Assembly: GCA_017893485.1 (NCBI GenBank)
Contig: CM030358.1
Span: 154,200,706 to 154,264,705 of the forward strand
Source of the DNA: Hemerocallis citrina
Taxonomy: Eukaryota > Streptophyta > Magnoliopsida > Asparagales > Asphodelaceae
DNA: 64,000 nt
Reading direction: 5' to 3'
Both the position numbers and the translations under genes were made by a program. Every line of letters begins with the position of its first letter. Position 1 is the stretch's first letter. Below are positions 20,105 to 31,059 of the stretch, piece by piece. The notes below the pieces were generated by a model that did not search any database, was not told the origin of the DNA, and worked only from the letters and a program-made list of their open reading frames with translations.

Positions 20105-21065
20105 TCACATAAAACAAGTCTGGGCGCTCGGCACTCACCGCCGAGCGTTCGTGACACCGACCCTGTTATAGGGAAAAAGTCACGCTCGGCACCCACTGCC
20201 GAGCATTCGTGACACCGACCCTGTTATAGGGGAAAAGTCACGCTCGGCACCCACTGCCGAGCATTCGTGACACCGACCCTGTTATAGGGAAAAAGTCACG
20301 CTCGGCACCCACTGCCGAGCATTCGTGACACCGACCCTGTTATAGGGAAAAAGTCACGCTCGGCACCCACTGCCGAGCATTCGTGACACCGACCCTGTTA
20401 TAGGGGAAAAGTCACGCTCGGCACCCACTGCCGAGCATTCGTGACACCGACCCTGTTATAGGGAAAAAGTCGCGTTCGGCACCCACTGCCGAGCATTCGT
20501 GACACCGACCCTGTTGTAGGGAAAAAGTCACGCTCGGCACCCACTGCCGAGCATTCGTGACACCGACCCTGTTATAGGGAAAAAGTCACGCTCGGCACCC
20601 ACTGCCGAGCATTCGTGACACCGACCCTGTTATAGGGAAAAAGTCACGCTCAGCACCCACTGCCGAGCATTCGTGACACCGACCCAGCTATAGGGAAAAA
20701 AGTCACACTCGGCACCACTGCCGAGCATTCGTGACACCGACCCTGTTATATGGAAAAAACAGGTTCGGCACCATTGCCGAGCGTTCGTGACACCGACCCT
20801 GTTATATGGAAAAAACAGGTTCGGCACCACTGCCGAGCATTCGTGACACCGACTCTGTTATAGGGGAAAAACAGGTTCGGCACCACTGCCGAGCGTTCGT
20901 GACACCGACCCTGTTATATGGAAAAAACAGGTTCGGCACCGCTGCCGAGCGTTCGTGGCACCGACCCTGTTATATGGAAAAAACAGGTTCGGCACCGCTG
21001 CCGAGCGTTCGTGGCACCGACCCTCTTATAGGGAAAAAACAGGTTCGGCGGATCGCCGAACTCGC
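20105..21065. repeat. 58-bp hairpin tandem array (about 16 units)
   Basis: Units repeat every 58 bp (anchors at 20161, 20219 and 20277 and onward), with slightly variable length after about 20690. Each unit contains GACACCGACCCTGTTATA and a perfect inverted repeat GCTCGGCA-CCCAC-TGCCGAGC; later units carry TTCGGCA-CCAC-TGCCGAG. The array ends with another perfect palindrome, GTTCGGCG-GAT-CGCCGAAC, near 21047-21065. It sits directly upstream of the antisense gene's promoter and upstream of the 3' LTR. Spacers are as regular as the repeats, so it is a tandem satellite and not a CRISPR array. Confidence 0.92.
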
Positions 21066-21416
21066 TCCTGACGCTCGCAGCCCTGCCGAACTCGCTTCCC
21101 TCGCTGGAAAAGCTCGCCGAACCGCATATGGACCTCGGCCCCTTCGCCAGCGAACTCTAGGGAGGTCTAAAGCGTGATCCAAGTATACAAGACCCCCGAA
21201 CAACGAATTGGTACTCCGCGAAAGTAAAAAAGACGTCCCCGCAGTAACGCCACATGACCATCAGAGTTCAGGAGCGACTCAGAGTTCAATCCGCTTGAAA
21301 AATCACCAAACAACCTCCTTCAAGATTCAAAACCTTCCGTTTGGGCCCCGATACAACTCTACCAGCCATTAAAAACAGCTAAACTACTCCTCAAAGGCCG
21401 ATCAAGTTCAGCCTTT

Positions 21417-21432
21417 AGGAGTGGGGGGCTCG
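21417..21432 (+). other. Polypurine tract of the Tat element
   Basis: A purine-rich stretch (TTAGGAGTGGGGGGCTCG region) abuts the 3' LTR and serves as plus-strand primer in this family. The second Tat element has nearly the same sequence on the - strand at 44373-44389. Confidence 0.8.
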
Positions 21433-22092
21433 TGATATGGCTAAAAATGGGGTTTAATCGGAACCGTCCAAATCAGGCGCGAATCTTGAGACCTGAGGGT
21501 AAAACAGTAATTTCACCCACAAAAGGACCAAAACGAATATTGGATCTGCCCTCCTAGGGCCCAATAATCCGCAAATGGATCCACCACCAAGAGGGTGCGG
21601 GTCTCAACCCGCTGCGCACCCAATCCATCAAGATAGAGTCAGGGTCCCTGATTGAACACGATCAACGGCCCTGATGGACATCTACCTTTTCACGGGGGAT
21701 TAGGGATTAAATTCCTTATCTGATTACAGGGAATATATCCTATCAGATTACCTTCCTCATCTGATTATGGAGGACATTCCTTATCAAATCACGGGGATTA
21801 CATTCCTAATCCGTTCCCTAAGACGCCTATAAATACCCCCCATCCATCTCCATTAAGAGGTAATCAACTCTTCACCAGTTTTTTACGCTCTTTCATAGTC
21901 TGCCAGATTACTGACTTGAGCGTCGGAGGGTGCGTCGCCGGGAACAACCCCGGTGTCTCGCACTTTTTGCAGGTGCACGGCAGGAACGACGAACGAGGCC
22001 CGACGGAACAGGTACGCAGGTTTTCCTATTCAGTTTCCCCAAGAATCCACAAGTTCTATCTGTTTGCCCCCACACCAAATTTAGCGGCAACA
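21433..22092 (+). repeat. 3' LTR of the Tat element
   Basis: This LTR is 660 bp, like the 5' copy, from TGATATGG to CGGCAACA. The three differences from the 5' LTR (T/C, T/C, A/G) are all transitions. It is followed by the TTTAT target duplication. Confidence 0.95.
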
Positions 22093-22097
22093 TTTAT

Positions 22098-22530
22098 TCT
22101 ATTTATTCTCTTATTATTCTTTCTGTTATTAATGAAATTATGGTCTTTCTGTGAGCTTGTTCAATGTTTATAGGCTGTTCATTCTTTCTAGCTATTATTA
22201 TGGCATTTCTTTTTCTTTCAAATATGGAAGTTTACATATTTCTTTCGGGTTTATGTCTAGTTTGATTGCTCTTATTTTATCATATTTTTGTATGTCAAAG
22301 CTCTTTTCCTTTTCTTCATTAATTTCTTCTCTATCTAGTTCTTTTATTTCTGTTATTTTTATTATCATATTTATTTCGCATTCTTCTATTTCATCTTCAT
22401 TACTTTCACTATTTTCTTCTATTACCATTATTTACTCATCTTCACTTATTTCTGACCAATCTTCTTCATATTCTATGTGTTTATAGTTTATGTTATACAT
22501 TTCTTCAATTTCTTCTACGTATTTTACAAT

Positions 22531-22562
<32 letters not shown>

Positions 22563-22950
22563 ATTCTTTAGGACAATTTGGTGATATATGTCATGCTTCT
22601 TCGCATATATAGTAATTACATTTCTTTGGATTTTTTTTGGATATTATTTGTTTTTATTTATTCTTCTGAAGTATTTTTGTAGGTTTTTTTTATATTTCTT
22701 CAAAGTTTTTCTGTATTTTGGTTTACATCATTGCATTTTGTTTTAAATTCTTTTTATATAATTGTAGCTATTATTACATCCACAATGATCTGGTTTTGCT
22801 TCTTCACAACAAATTCTTTATTTATATATTTTATAGAATTTTATAGTTGATCTAGGTTCTTGGCACACTTTATCCCTATAATCTTTTACAAATTGTGTTC
22901 TATATCCTAAAGTATTTGTTTCTGGTTTTACTTTCTTATTTACGTATGCA
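22098..22950 (-). pseudogene. Endogenous caulimovirid remnant, coat-type zinc finger
   Basis: On the - strand a lysine-rich stretch precedes a zinc-finger-like motif at 22620-22571 of the caulimovirid coat type: Cys, two tyrosines in the interior, Cys, then His and Cys at the usual x4 spacing. One expected Cys is Tyr and an in-frame stop interrupts the motif. A Glu/Asp-rich region follows (about 22500-22230), as in coat-protein C-termini. The segment carries many stops. It is bounded by the Tat element on its left and the chromovirus on its right, both with target duplications, so it was one piece with the segments at 8.7 kb and 34 kb. Confidence 0.55.
22532..22562. repeat. 31-base C homopolymer
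   Basis: An uninterrupted C run lies inside the caulimovirid relic, between the acidic region and the zinc-finger-like motif. It is not expected in the virus and probably grew by slippage. Confidence 0.9.
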
Positions 22951-22955
22951 CTATA

Positions 22956-25840
22956 TGTAACGCCCCGAATCCCAAATACACTGAATTCGAGATGTTCTAC
23001 AGGATCTTTTCACTTTCTTTAGTACAACTTTACAAGGGATTTAAACTTTTCGTTTTTACATCAGAGTTTACATCAATATTACATTGCACAGCGGAAGTAG
23101 AATTTACAACAATGAAACAATTATACATCAACATTGAATGAATCCTTAAGCATTTGTTCCTCTTTGATCTTTAACATACCTGCATATAAGACTGTGGGTA
23201 CGTCAGTTTATTCAACCGACGAATATTATACACGGCCATCCTCTCTATGCCGGAAATAGTATAACTCAATTTTCCATATTTAACAAATACAAACTTGTCA
23301 CATTTCAAATACAGGGACTACCCTATTGATGTCGTGTTGTGATTGTGCACTTAGTCCTTAATGCATTATTTATATTACATGACACTAATGCGCACTTGTT
23401 CGGATTCTATGCATTCCATACTACATAGGTCCGAGGGCAAGCTTCTTAATCGTCCTTCAACTTTATAGGGTTCAATCCCTCGTTATGATTTACTCTACTA
23501 CTGTAACTACGGTAAGTATCCTAGATGTCTTCTGACCTACGAACTCATGCCTAGACACTCTGGAGGGAATTCCATCGCTGACATGACTCATCATGCAGAC
23601 ATCCTGTGGTAATTCAGCTCTCACCGTAGACATGACACCACCCGTAGTCTTCGAACATCCCACGAGCGTCACCACCGAGACGGTACTCTGGAGTCGCATC
23701 CTCACCCAGACTCATCATGGGAATTCCTGGGATACGCTCTCGCCGCTACCCAATGGTTCTCACTCATGTTTTTCTCCTACTTTCATCACATCTCCACTAT
23801 GTGCTAAATCCTTAGTTTTTATTAGAATCATGAATAAAAATCGAAGCTCTAGAGTTAGCCTCTCCACTCAACCGGACTTATTCATTTATTCACATGACCA
23901 ACCTTGGTCTTTCATTTCAAATTCTTATTTCATTTTTTTCAATTGCCGGGGGAGACTTAGCTACTCTTTCATTTCAATTCAAATTCACAATTTCTAAAAT
24001 CTGAACATTTCCAACTCATGAGTTCACTTCATGATCTCAAAGATTTTCTTTTTCATGTTATAGCTTTCATATCCATTTAATTTTCATAATTCACAATAAA
24101 TGATTTGCTTCATGTACATTCATGCAAGAACAATAGAGTTTACCAATATCCAGATTCACAATCTTTACCACAAACAAATCATACGATTTCGGATATACCA
24201 AAAAGCACTCTGGACAGTCGACTTGGAACTCCACCAGTCGACTTATCCAGTCAAATACAGTTCATTAATAACACTCGGAAGAGTCGACTACTGCACATGG
24301 CCAGTCGGCTGTTCCGCAGTTTCCACATTAAAATATCATACAGTTAACAGTCGACTGTTCTGTAAATCAGTCGTCTGTACTGTGTAGTTCAATTATACAC
24401 TTATCATGTTCGGTACAGTCGACTGCTTCAAGCATTCGGTCGACTGAACAGGTTAAATTTCACTTTGAGGAATTATCTTTCCTTCTGTTCTTCATTACCC
24501 ATATCACATTAAATTCGTGTCAACACAGCATGTAATTCTCATCATAACATCATTTCGATTTAGCGTAAATATCACATAGCTAATGTTTCTCTTCTCAAGA
24601 AATTACTAAGCATGCACTTTCATTTTGTCGTCATTTACTTTCAGAGGTAAATGCTAATCTCAATTTAACATACTAGACATCATATTAAAATACATCGTTT
24701 ATAGAATTCTGAATTATTCATATTCTATTTCAATAGACCAGTCGCCTGTTAACATTCCCAGTCGACTGTATATGTCATTTCCAGTTTCCCAATAATCAAT
24801 CATTCATATTTTCTAGGTTGTGTATCACATGGAGGACATTGATCTAGCAATCGATCTATCACTTTAGTTGCATATATATACACAATAAACCTTTAGTCTT
24901 AATAAGGATTCTAACTTAGAATCATGAAAAACATTCGCCTCGCACCAGTCGACTTGTCCCCTGGACAGTCGACTGCACAGACCATTTTCAATTCTTTCTA
25001 CAATGTCATTTACCAATAGAGTCACAGGAAATTCTCATCCATACATGAATCAATCAATAGTTCATTTTCCAATTAAATGTGTACTCTTATTAATCATTTT
25101 TCATGCATCATTATTCAATTCCATACATTTCCTAGTTAGAAATAAAGAAAATTGAACCCACCTTGTTGACGAAAGTAATCGAAATCCAGGAAACTCCTTA
25201 ATGCAATGGACGCCTTCTTGCTCCTTGCTTCACACCGAAACTCCAGAAGTGCTACTCGGCCTCCACAGAAAAAGCACACACAACTCTCTCACAATATACT
25301 CTCTTGCAATAGGATTTTAGTGTAAAAGAAATAATGAATGAGAGGGGGTATTTATACACAAATTTGAGTGAGATGGAGGGCTAGGATGCACTAGGGAGTT
25401 GTAGGATCAAGGGCTAGGATGGACTAGGGGGTTGAAATAACTACCCACACTCTACAAAACTACCCATGACTTGATCCCACTTCTCCACAATCCGGCCAAG
25501 AAGTGTGTGCTTATGCACGTGTACATGGAGTGCACGTGTAAGCACAAGCCACACTAATGAAACTTGTACACTCATAACAAGTCTTATAAAAAAAAGAGGG
25601 TGTTACACAAAACAAGTTGCAAAAATAAAAGAATTAAACCATGGGCTTAAATTAATTTGGGCCAAAATAAATATTTTAAAAGAAAAATAAGTAAACTAAC
25701 ATTGGGCTTTAGGAAAATGCTTTATAGAAAACAATACTCTTTATTCATCATGTTGAGAAATAATAGTCAACATACTACACATGCATACCATATGTAAAAA
25801 TAAATAATCTTATATATATTTGAAAAATCAGGGTATTACA
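22956..25840 (-). repeat. 3' LTR of the chromovirus
   Basis: This 2885-bp LTR has a - strand TATA box (GTATAAATACC, about 25346-25357). Between 24215 and 24980 it contains nine GTCGACT-type sites and three one-mismatch variants, many extending to the 10-bp palindrome CAGTCGACTG. Small open frames here have no recognisable product. Confidence 0.95.
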
Positions 25841-25858
25841 TCACTCCCTCCTTAGAAT
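25841..25858 (-). other. Polypurine tract of the chromovirus
   Basis: The - strand reads TTCTAAGGAGGGAGTGA directly against the 3' LTR, a standard plus-strand primer site. The stop codon of pol lies about 70 bases upstream of it (in element orientation). Confidence 0.75.
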
Positions 25859-25929
25859 AGTTCCGTCCCCGGAACTACAGTCAAGAGCGAGGAAAACAAA
25901 AAAATACAACACACACACAAAAAATACAA

Positions 25930-28900
25930 TCAAGCAAAAAGCTCAGGATAGTCCTTTAACATCTTCTCCTCAGATTCCCAAGTAGCCTCTTCAACCAAGT
26001 GGTTTCTCCAGACCACCTTGACCATCGGTATCGTCTTATTCCTCAAGACTTTCTCTCGACGATCAACAATCTCGACAGGAGACTCGATGTAATTCAGATC
26101 CAACTGTAAACCTTCCGGCACTTCAGGCAAATGATGACTCGGATCTGGAATATAACCTCTCAGCATAGACACATGAAAGACATTGTGCACCTGAGATAAC
26201 TCTTCCGGTAATTCAAGCTGGTAAGCAGTTTTCCCGATCCTTTTCAATATCTTATACGGGCCTATAAACCTCGGGACTAACTTCCCGCCTTTGCCAAATC
26301 GGACCATACCTTTACTGGGTGATACCTTCAGAAAGACGAAGTCACCAACCTCAAACTCAAGGTCCCTTCTCCGGTTGTCTGCATAGCTTTTCTGCCTGCT
26401 CTGAGCTTCTACCAACCTTTTCCTGATCAGAACAATCTTCTCAGAAGTTTACTGCACAAGCTCAGGACAAAACAACTGACGCTCCCCAACTTCATACCAA
26501 CAAACAGGAGTCCTGCACTTCCGACCATACAAAGCTTCGTACGGTGCCATCCCGATGCTAGCCTGAAAACTGTTGTTGTAGGCAAACTCTACCAAAGGTA
26601 AATGCCTTTTCCAACTGCCTCCAAAATCTAGTATACAACACCGAAGCATATCCTCAAGAACACGATTGACTCTCTCGGTCTGCCCATCGGTTTGCGGATA
26701 AAAGGCAGTGCTGAAATCTGTCTTGGTACCCAAAGCTGCCTGAAGACTCCTTCAGAAATGCGAAGTAAACTGCGCATCTCGATCAGACACAATAGTTGAG
26801 GGAACACCATGAAGTCGGACAGTCTCACCAACATACATCTCAGCCAACTTGTCCATCGAAGCAGTGAGTTTCATCGCCAAAAAGTGAGCGGACTTGGTCA
26901 GTCGATCGACTATAACCCAAATCGCATCATTGCCCTTAGAACTCTTAGGCAATCCTGTGATGAAATCCATACTGATGTTATCCCACTTCCATTCCGGAAT
27001 AGGTAACGGCTGTAATAGACCTCTGGGTCTCTGATTTTCGGCTTTGACTTGCTGACAAACCTCACACTTCGCAACAAATTCAGCCACATCCCGCTTCAAA
27101 CCTGACCACCAGAAATGCTGTTTGATGTCTTTGTACATCTTAGTACTCCCAGGATGTACAGACAGAAGAGTAGCATGCGCCTCCTGAAGAATACTCTCTT
27201 TCAGGTCCGCCTGATTTGGAACACACAGTCTATCTCCGAACCACAGCACTCCATCCCTGGTTTGAAATCCGGGCAACCTGTCAGCACTAACCTGCTCCTT
27301 CATCTCCAAGATATCAGCATCAACCTCCTGACTTGCAATGATCCTTGCATTCAAAGTAGGCTGAAGCCTCAACTGAGCCAAAGATGCCCCCAATCCTTGC
27401 AAGACAACCTCAATACCTGCTCGGTCCAACTCCTCAACCAGATGCTTCTGAGTTGTAATCAAACTGGCCAAACTGCTCTTGCGGCTAAGTGCATCAGCAA
27501 CAACATTAGCTTTTCCAGGATGATACTTGATCTCAGCTCGCATGTCCTCGAGCACTTCCAACCATCTCCGCTGCCTCAGATTCAGATCCCTCTGCTGATA
27601 TATATACTTCAAGCTCTTGTGATCCGTGTACATGTTCGATTTCTCACCGTACATGTAGTGCCTCCATTGCTTCAGGGCAAAGATAATTGCAGCCAACTCC
27701 AGATCATGAGTCGGGTAATTTTTCTCATGTGGTCGTAGTTGCCTAGACCCATAAGCGATTACTCTACCTTCTTGCATTAAGACACAACCAAGCCCACGAT
27801 GTGAAGCATCGCTATAAACATCATACTCAACACCTGCTCTAGGCAAAGCCAAAATAGGTGCAGTAGTCAGCTTCTCTTTCAACTCCTGAAAGCTCGCCTC
27901 ACATTGCTCAGTCCACTTGAAGCTCACATTCTTCTTGGTCAGTCCAGTAAGCGGTACAGCTATCTGAGCATAACCTTGAATGAATCTCCGGTAGTATCCA
28001 GTAATCCCAAGAAAACTTCTGACTTCCTTCACTGTAGTAGGCCTAGCCCAATCTCTCACTGCCTCTATCTTCTGAGGGTCAGTTGCCACTCCCTCCTTAG
28101 AAATGATGTGACCTAGGAATGCCACTTCAGATTTCCAGAAATCACACTTGGATAACTTGGCATACAACTTCTGCTCTTCCAGCTTCTGCAAAACTGCTGC
28201 CAGATGCTCGGTGTGCTCCCCCTCTGACTTGGAGTACACGAGGATATCGTCGATAAACACCACGACGAAAGAATCAATGAACGGCCTCAGAACTCTGTTC
28301 ATTAAATCCATGAAGATTGCGGGTGCATTCGTCACTCCGAATGGCATAACTAAGAATTCGTAATGCCCATGTCGAGTTCTAAATGCAGTTTTATGCACAT
28401 CTTCAGCTTTCACTCGAACTTGGTGGTAACCTGATCGAAGATCTATTTTGGAGAATACAGCTGCTCCTTGTAGACGATCGAACAAATCATCAATTCGAGG
28501 AATAAGATACTTATTCTGAACAGTGACCTTATTCAGCTCTCAGTAATCGATACACATTCTCATCGATCCATCCTTCTTCTTTATCAAAAGCACTGGTGCT
28601 CCCCACGGCGACGCACTAGGTTGAATAAAGCCTTTCTCCAATAGTTCCTTAATCTGCCGTTTCACCTCATCCTGTTCCACTAGAGCCATCCTATACGGTA
28701 CCTTAGAAATGGGTGCACTTCCCGGTTGAACAGTGATGCTGAACTCTACATCACGATGTGGAGGTAACCCAGGAAAATCTTCCAAGAACACAGTCGGATA
28801 GTCCCGAACCACAGGAATCCCTTGCAATTCCACAGGAGTCTCTTCCTTGCGGATAGTTGCCACCAGCTTAGAACACTTCTGCTTCCCATAGAAAGTGACT

Positions 28901-29307
28901 TCAGGTCCCCCTGGAGCCTTCACTGTTACTGTCTTAGTCTTGCACTCGATGCTTGCACTGTACACCGACATCCAATCAATGCCAATGATAACGTCGACTC
29001 CCAAGATAGTCAGCTCAATCAGATCAATGCCAAAGATTCGATCTCCAATCACAATCTCGCAATCAGCGTAATACTGATCAGTGGTCAAAGTTTCCCCTGA
29101 CGGAGTAGCTACTGCTAAGATCTTGCCTGAAAAAATCTTCGGTTCCACTCCCAACATTTCAGCAAATCTAGGTGACACAAATGTATGAGAGGATCCACTA
29201 TCGAACAATACAACAGCTTGTATTCCATTAAGATAAAGTTCTCCTGTTACATAATACACACTATTACATAACAGTTTCACAATATGAACGGGAAGAAGAA
29301 ATGACAA
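25930..29307 (-). pseudogene. Chromovirus pol with chromodomain (three stops)
   Basis: In element order: protease with [10 protein letters not shown] (near 29205), RT with the FIDDIL catalytic motif, RNase H ([10 protein letters not shown]), the integrase HHCC region (ending CEVCQQ), the core with [17 protein letters not shown] and TDGQTERVN, then a C-terminal chromodomain (VEIVDRREKVLR ... VVWRNHLVEEATWE). One reading frame runs through most of it, interrupted by stops at the end of the 29307-28540 stretch (TGA), at 26752 (TGA) and at 26449 (TAA). Each is a single C-to-T or G-to-A change from a sense codon. The chromodomain directs integration to heterochromatin in this family. As sequenced it cannot make full-length pol. 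Confidence 0.9.
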
Positions 29308-29313
29308 AAACCA

Positions 29314-30317
29314 CTAAACATCAGTCCTCGTACCAGAGATGACCTGATCCGTCTCCTCAGCATCAGCTTCCGTCAAGGCAAATACCCGCCCTGATTGGTA
29401 CGGCCTCTTTCCAGTCTGCTGTATTGGCACATTGTGATTGCCAGCCCGTGGTTTGAGACATTGAGATTTGTAATGTCCCGCCTCACCACAGTTATAGCAA
29501 GTGACTGCAGAAGGTCTCACCATAGTGCTTCCAGGTCCTCCAGCTACACTAATAGCGTTCGTCCCTGTCGGTTTGAACCTCTGTGCAGATGGTTGACCCT
29601 GAAAACTCCCAGAATTGGTGGGCCTCTTCCCGGACTGCCAGTTGCTCCTCCGGTGCTGAGCAACATGGAACTGCTTCATATCCGCCTCCGTCGCTGCTAC
29701 CCTCTTCAACAACTTGTCAAATTGCCTGATACCAAGAGGTATCATCCGGGATCTCAAGCTTGGCCTCAGTCCATGCTCGAACTTACGGGCCTTCTTCGCC
29801 TCATCCCTCACCAGTTCTGGAGCATACCTGGAGAGCTGAGTAAACTTAGTCTCATACCCCCTCACCGACATGCTGCCTTGCTGAAGTGACAGAAACTCCA
29901 TAGCCTTCTTCTCCTGAACATCGGAGGGAAAATAGTGACTGCGAATTCTTCCAGAAATTCCTCCCAGCCAAGCACTATACCTCCCATGGTCCTCTTCATC
30001 GACTGCCACCAAACAGCCGCATCCTTCTCCAATTGCAAAGTCGCCAACTTGACTGTGCTGCCTTCCGGTGTCTCCAACACCTCAAAGATCGTCTCCACTT
30101 GCCGAATCCAGTTGTCAGCCGCATCTGGGTCTGACTTTCCCTCGAATACAGGTGGTTTCATTCTCTTGAATGATTCCACCAGCTTAATCGCCTCGGGTAC
30201 TGGATTCACTGGCCCCCTTCCTTGGTTCATAGCCACTGCATTAAGCGTCTAGTAGACCCTTGCAAGTTCGGTCTCCAGATCCAAACCCTCTCCATTCCTA
30301 GCTCCTCTTCTCGACAT
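29314..30317 (-). pseudogene. Chromovirus gag (stop plus frameshift)
   Basis: The start is placed at the ATG at 30317-30315 (MSRRGARN). An in-frame TAG follows at 30251-30249, a one-transition change. The gag domain is recognisable (FEGKSDPDAADNWI ... EKDAAVWWQ), is frameshifted by one base near 29945, and continues in the next frame to a CCHC zinc knuckle (CYNCGEAGHYKSQC, near 29495) before stopping at 29314, a few bases before the protease frame. Confidence 0.88.
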
Positions 30318-30463
30318 ATTCTGATGCAAAAAATCCATTAAATTCGAAGTATGAGACAAGAATTTAAATCAACTTGCATTTCACTGAATTCCAAAGTTTA
30401 TACATTCGAATTAAAAAAAATATTTTTGACATCAGAACGGAAAATAATAGAAGCTACAACAAT

Positions 30464-30889
30464 CTAACTCCTACGGGTCCTCTTCGCTGCTCGAAGTTCT
30501 TCCCGTAGTTCATCAACTTCATCCTTCAGCACATCTGTCAGGTTCTTTCTCTTCTCAAGTTCCCATACCCGGTGGCTGAGAACAGAGAAATCGTCCTTTC
30601 GCTTCGCCAGTTGAGCTTCCAATACTCCAACTATCTCTCGCAGTTTTTCCACCTGCCTCTGAAGAGAAGCCGCAGTGCTACTCAGAGCTGGTCCCTCTTC
30701 TTCATCGGAAGAAGAATTGTCAGACGAGTCTGGAGGTGGGGTAATCTCTCGAGATTCAGGCCACTCCTCCTCATCAGAATCTGCTTGCCCAGGGTAATAC
30801 TCGTCCTCAGAATCAGCCTGTCCAGGATGGTACTCTTCCTTAATGATATGCCAGTCGTCGCCTCCAGCAGGGTCGAAGTGATCAGCCAT
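30464..30889 (-). CDS. Leader ORF upstream of chromovirus gag
   Basis: This frame of about 141 codons from MADHFDPAGG lies between the primer site and the gag start, on the element's coding strand (an in-frame Met eight codons upstream is also possible). The N-terminal half is very acidic, with a duplicated segment (EEYHPGQADSEDE and EYYPGQADSDEEE) and a Ser/Asp run. The C-terminal half is a coiled coil ending in a basic KRTRRS. It is open although gag and pol behind it are broken. I do not recognise the family. It could be a translated leader protein or an N-terminal part of gag split off by a stop. Confidence 0.5.
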   Translation of the reverse strand: MADHFDPAGGDDWHIIKEEYHPGQADSEDEYYPGQADSDEEEWPESREITPPPDSSDNSSSDEEEGPALSSTAASLQRQVEKLREIVGVLEAQLAKRKDDFSVLSHRVWELEKRKNLTDVLKDEVDELREELRAAKRTRRS

Positions 30890-31039
30890 CTTAGAATAGA
30901 GAGGAAGAAGCATAAGTCATAGAGCAACACAAATGTAAGTCACTTACATTTAAATCTCTAAACTCAAACACACACTCTAATGTCCACTTCTAGGGTGTCG
31001 TTCCTTATAAATTTGTACCAAATAGGGAAAGTGTAGAAA

Positions 31040-31056
31040 GCGTGGCTCTGATACCA
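31040..31056 (-). other. tRNA-Met primer-binding site of the chromovirus
   Basis: The - strand reads TGGTATCAGAGCCACGC three bases from the 5' LTR, complementary to the 3' end of initiator tRNA-Met, the usual primer of chromoviruses. Confidence 0.9.
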
Positions 31057-31059
31057 CTC

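Larger units (their letters stand above)
8748..22092 (+). mobile_element. Tat-lineage Ty3/gypsy LTR retrotransposon (13,345 bp)
   Basis: A complete element bounded by 660-bp LTRs (TG...CA) and the 5-bp duplication TTTAT (8743-8747 and 22093-22097). Order: LTR, primer site, gag, protease, RT, RNase H, second (archaeal-type) RNase H, integrase, a 209-bp tandem array, two - strand reading frames (one a spliced gene), a 58-bp hairpin array, polypurine tract, LTR. The second RNase H after RT, the DNGS-type protease and the antisense gene place it in the Tat group. The LTRs differ at three positions, all transitions, so the insertion is recent. Pol carries two frameshifts, so as sequenced it is not self-sufficient. 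It is inserted in the caulimovirid relic. Confidence 0.95.

Noticed and set aside
20105..21065. CRISPR-like appearance of regularly spaced palindromic repeats
   Set aside because: The spacer part is repeated as faithfully as the palindrome, the DNA is plant nuclear, and the array lies in an LTR retrotransposon; it is a tandem satellite.
23593..24387. Small + strand frames in the chromovirus LTR, duplicated at 31.7-32.5 kb
   Set aside because: They lie in LTR sequence on the strand opposite to the element's genes and are duplicated only because the LTRs are; no recognisable product.
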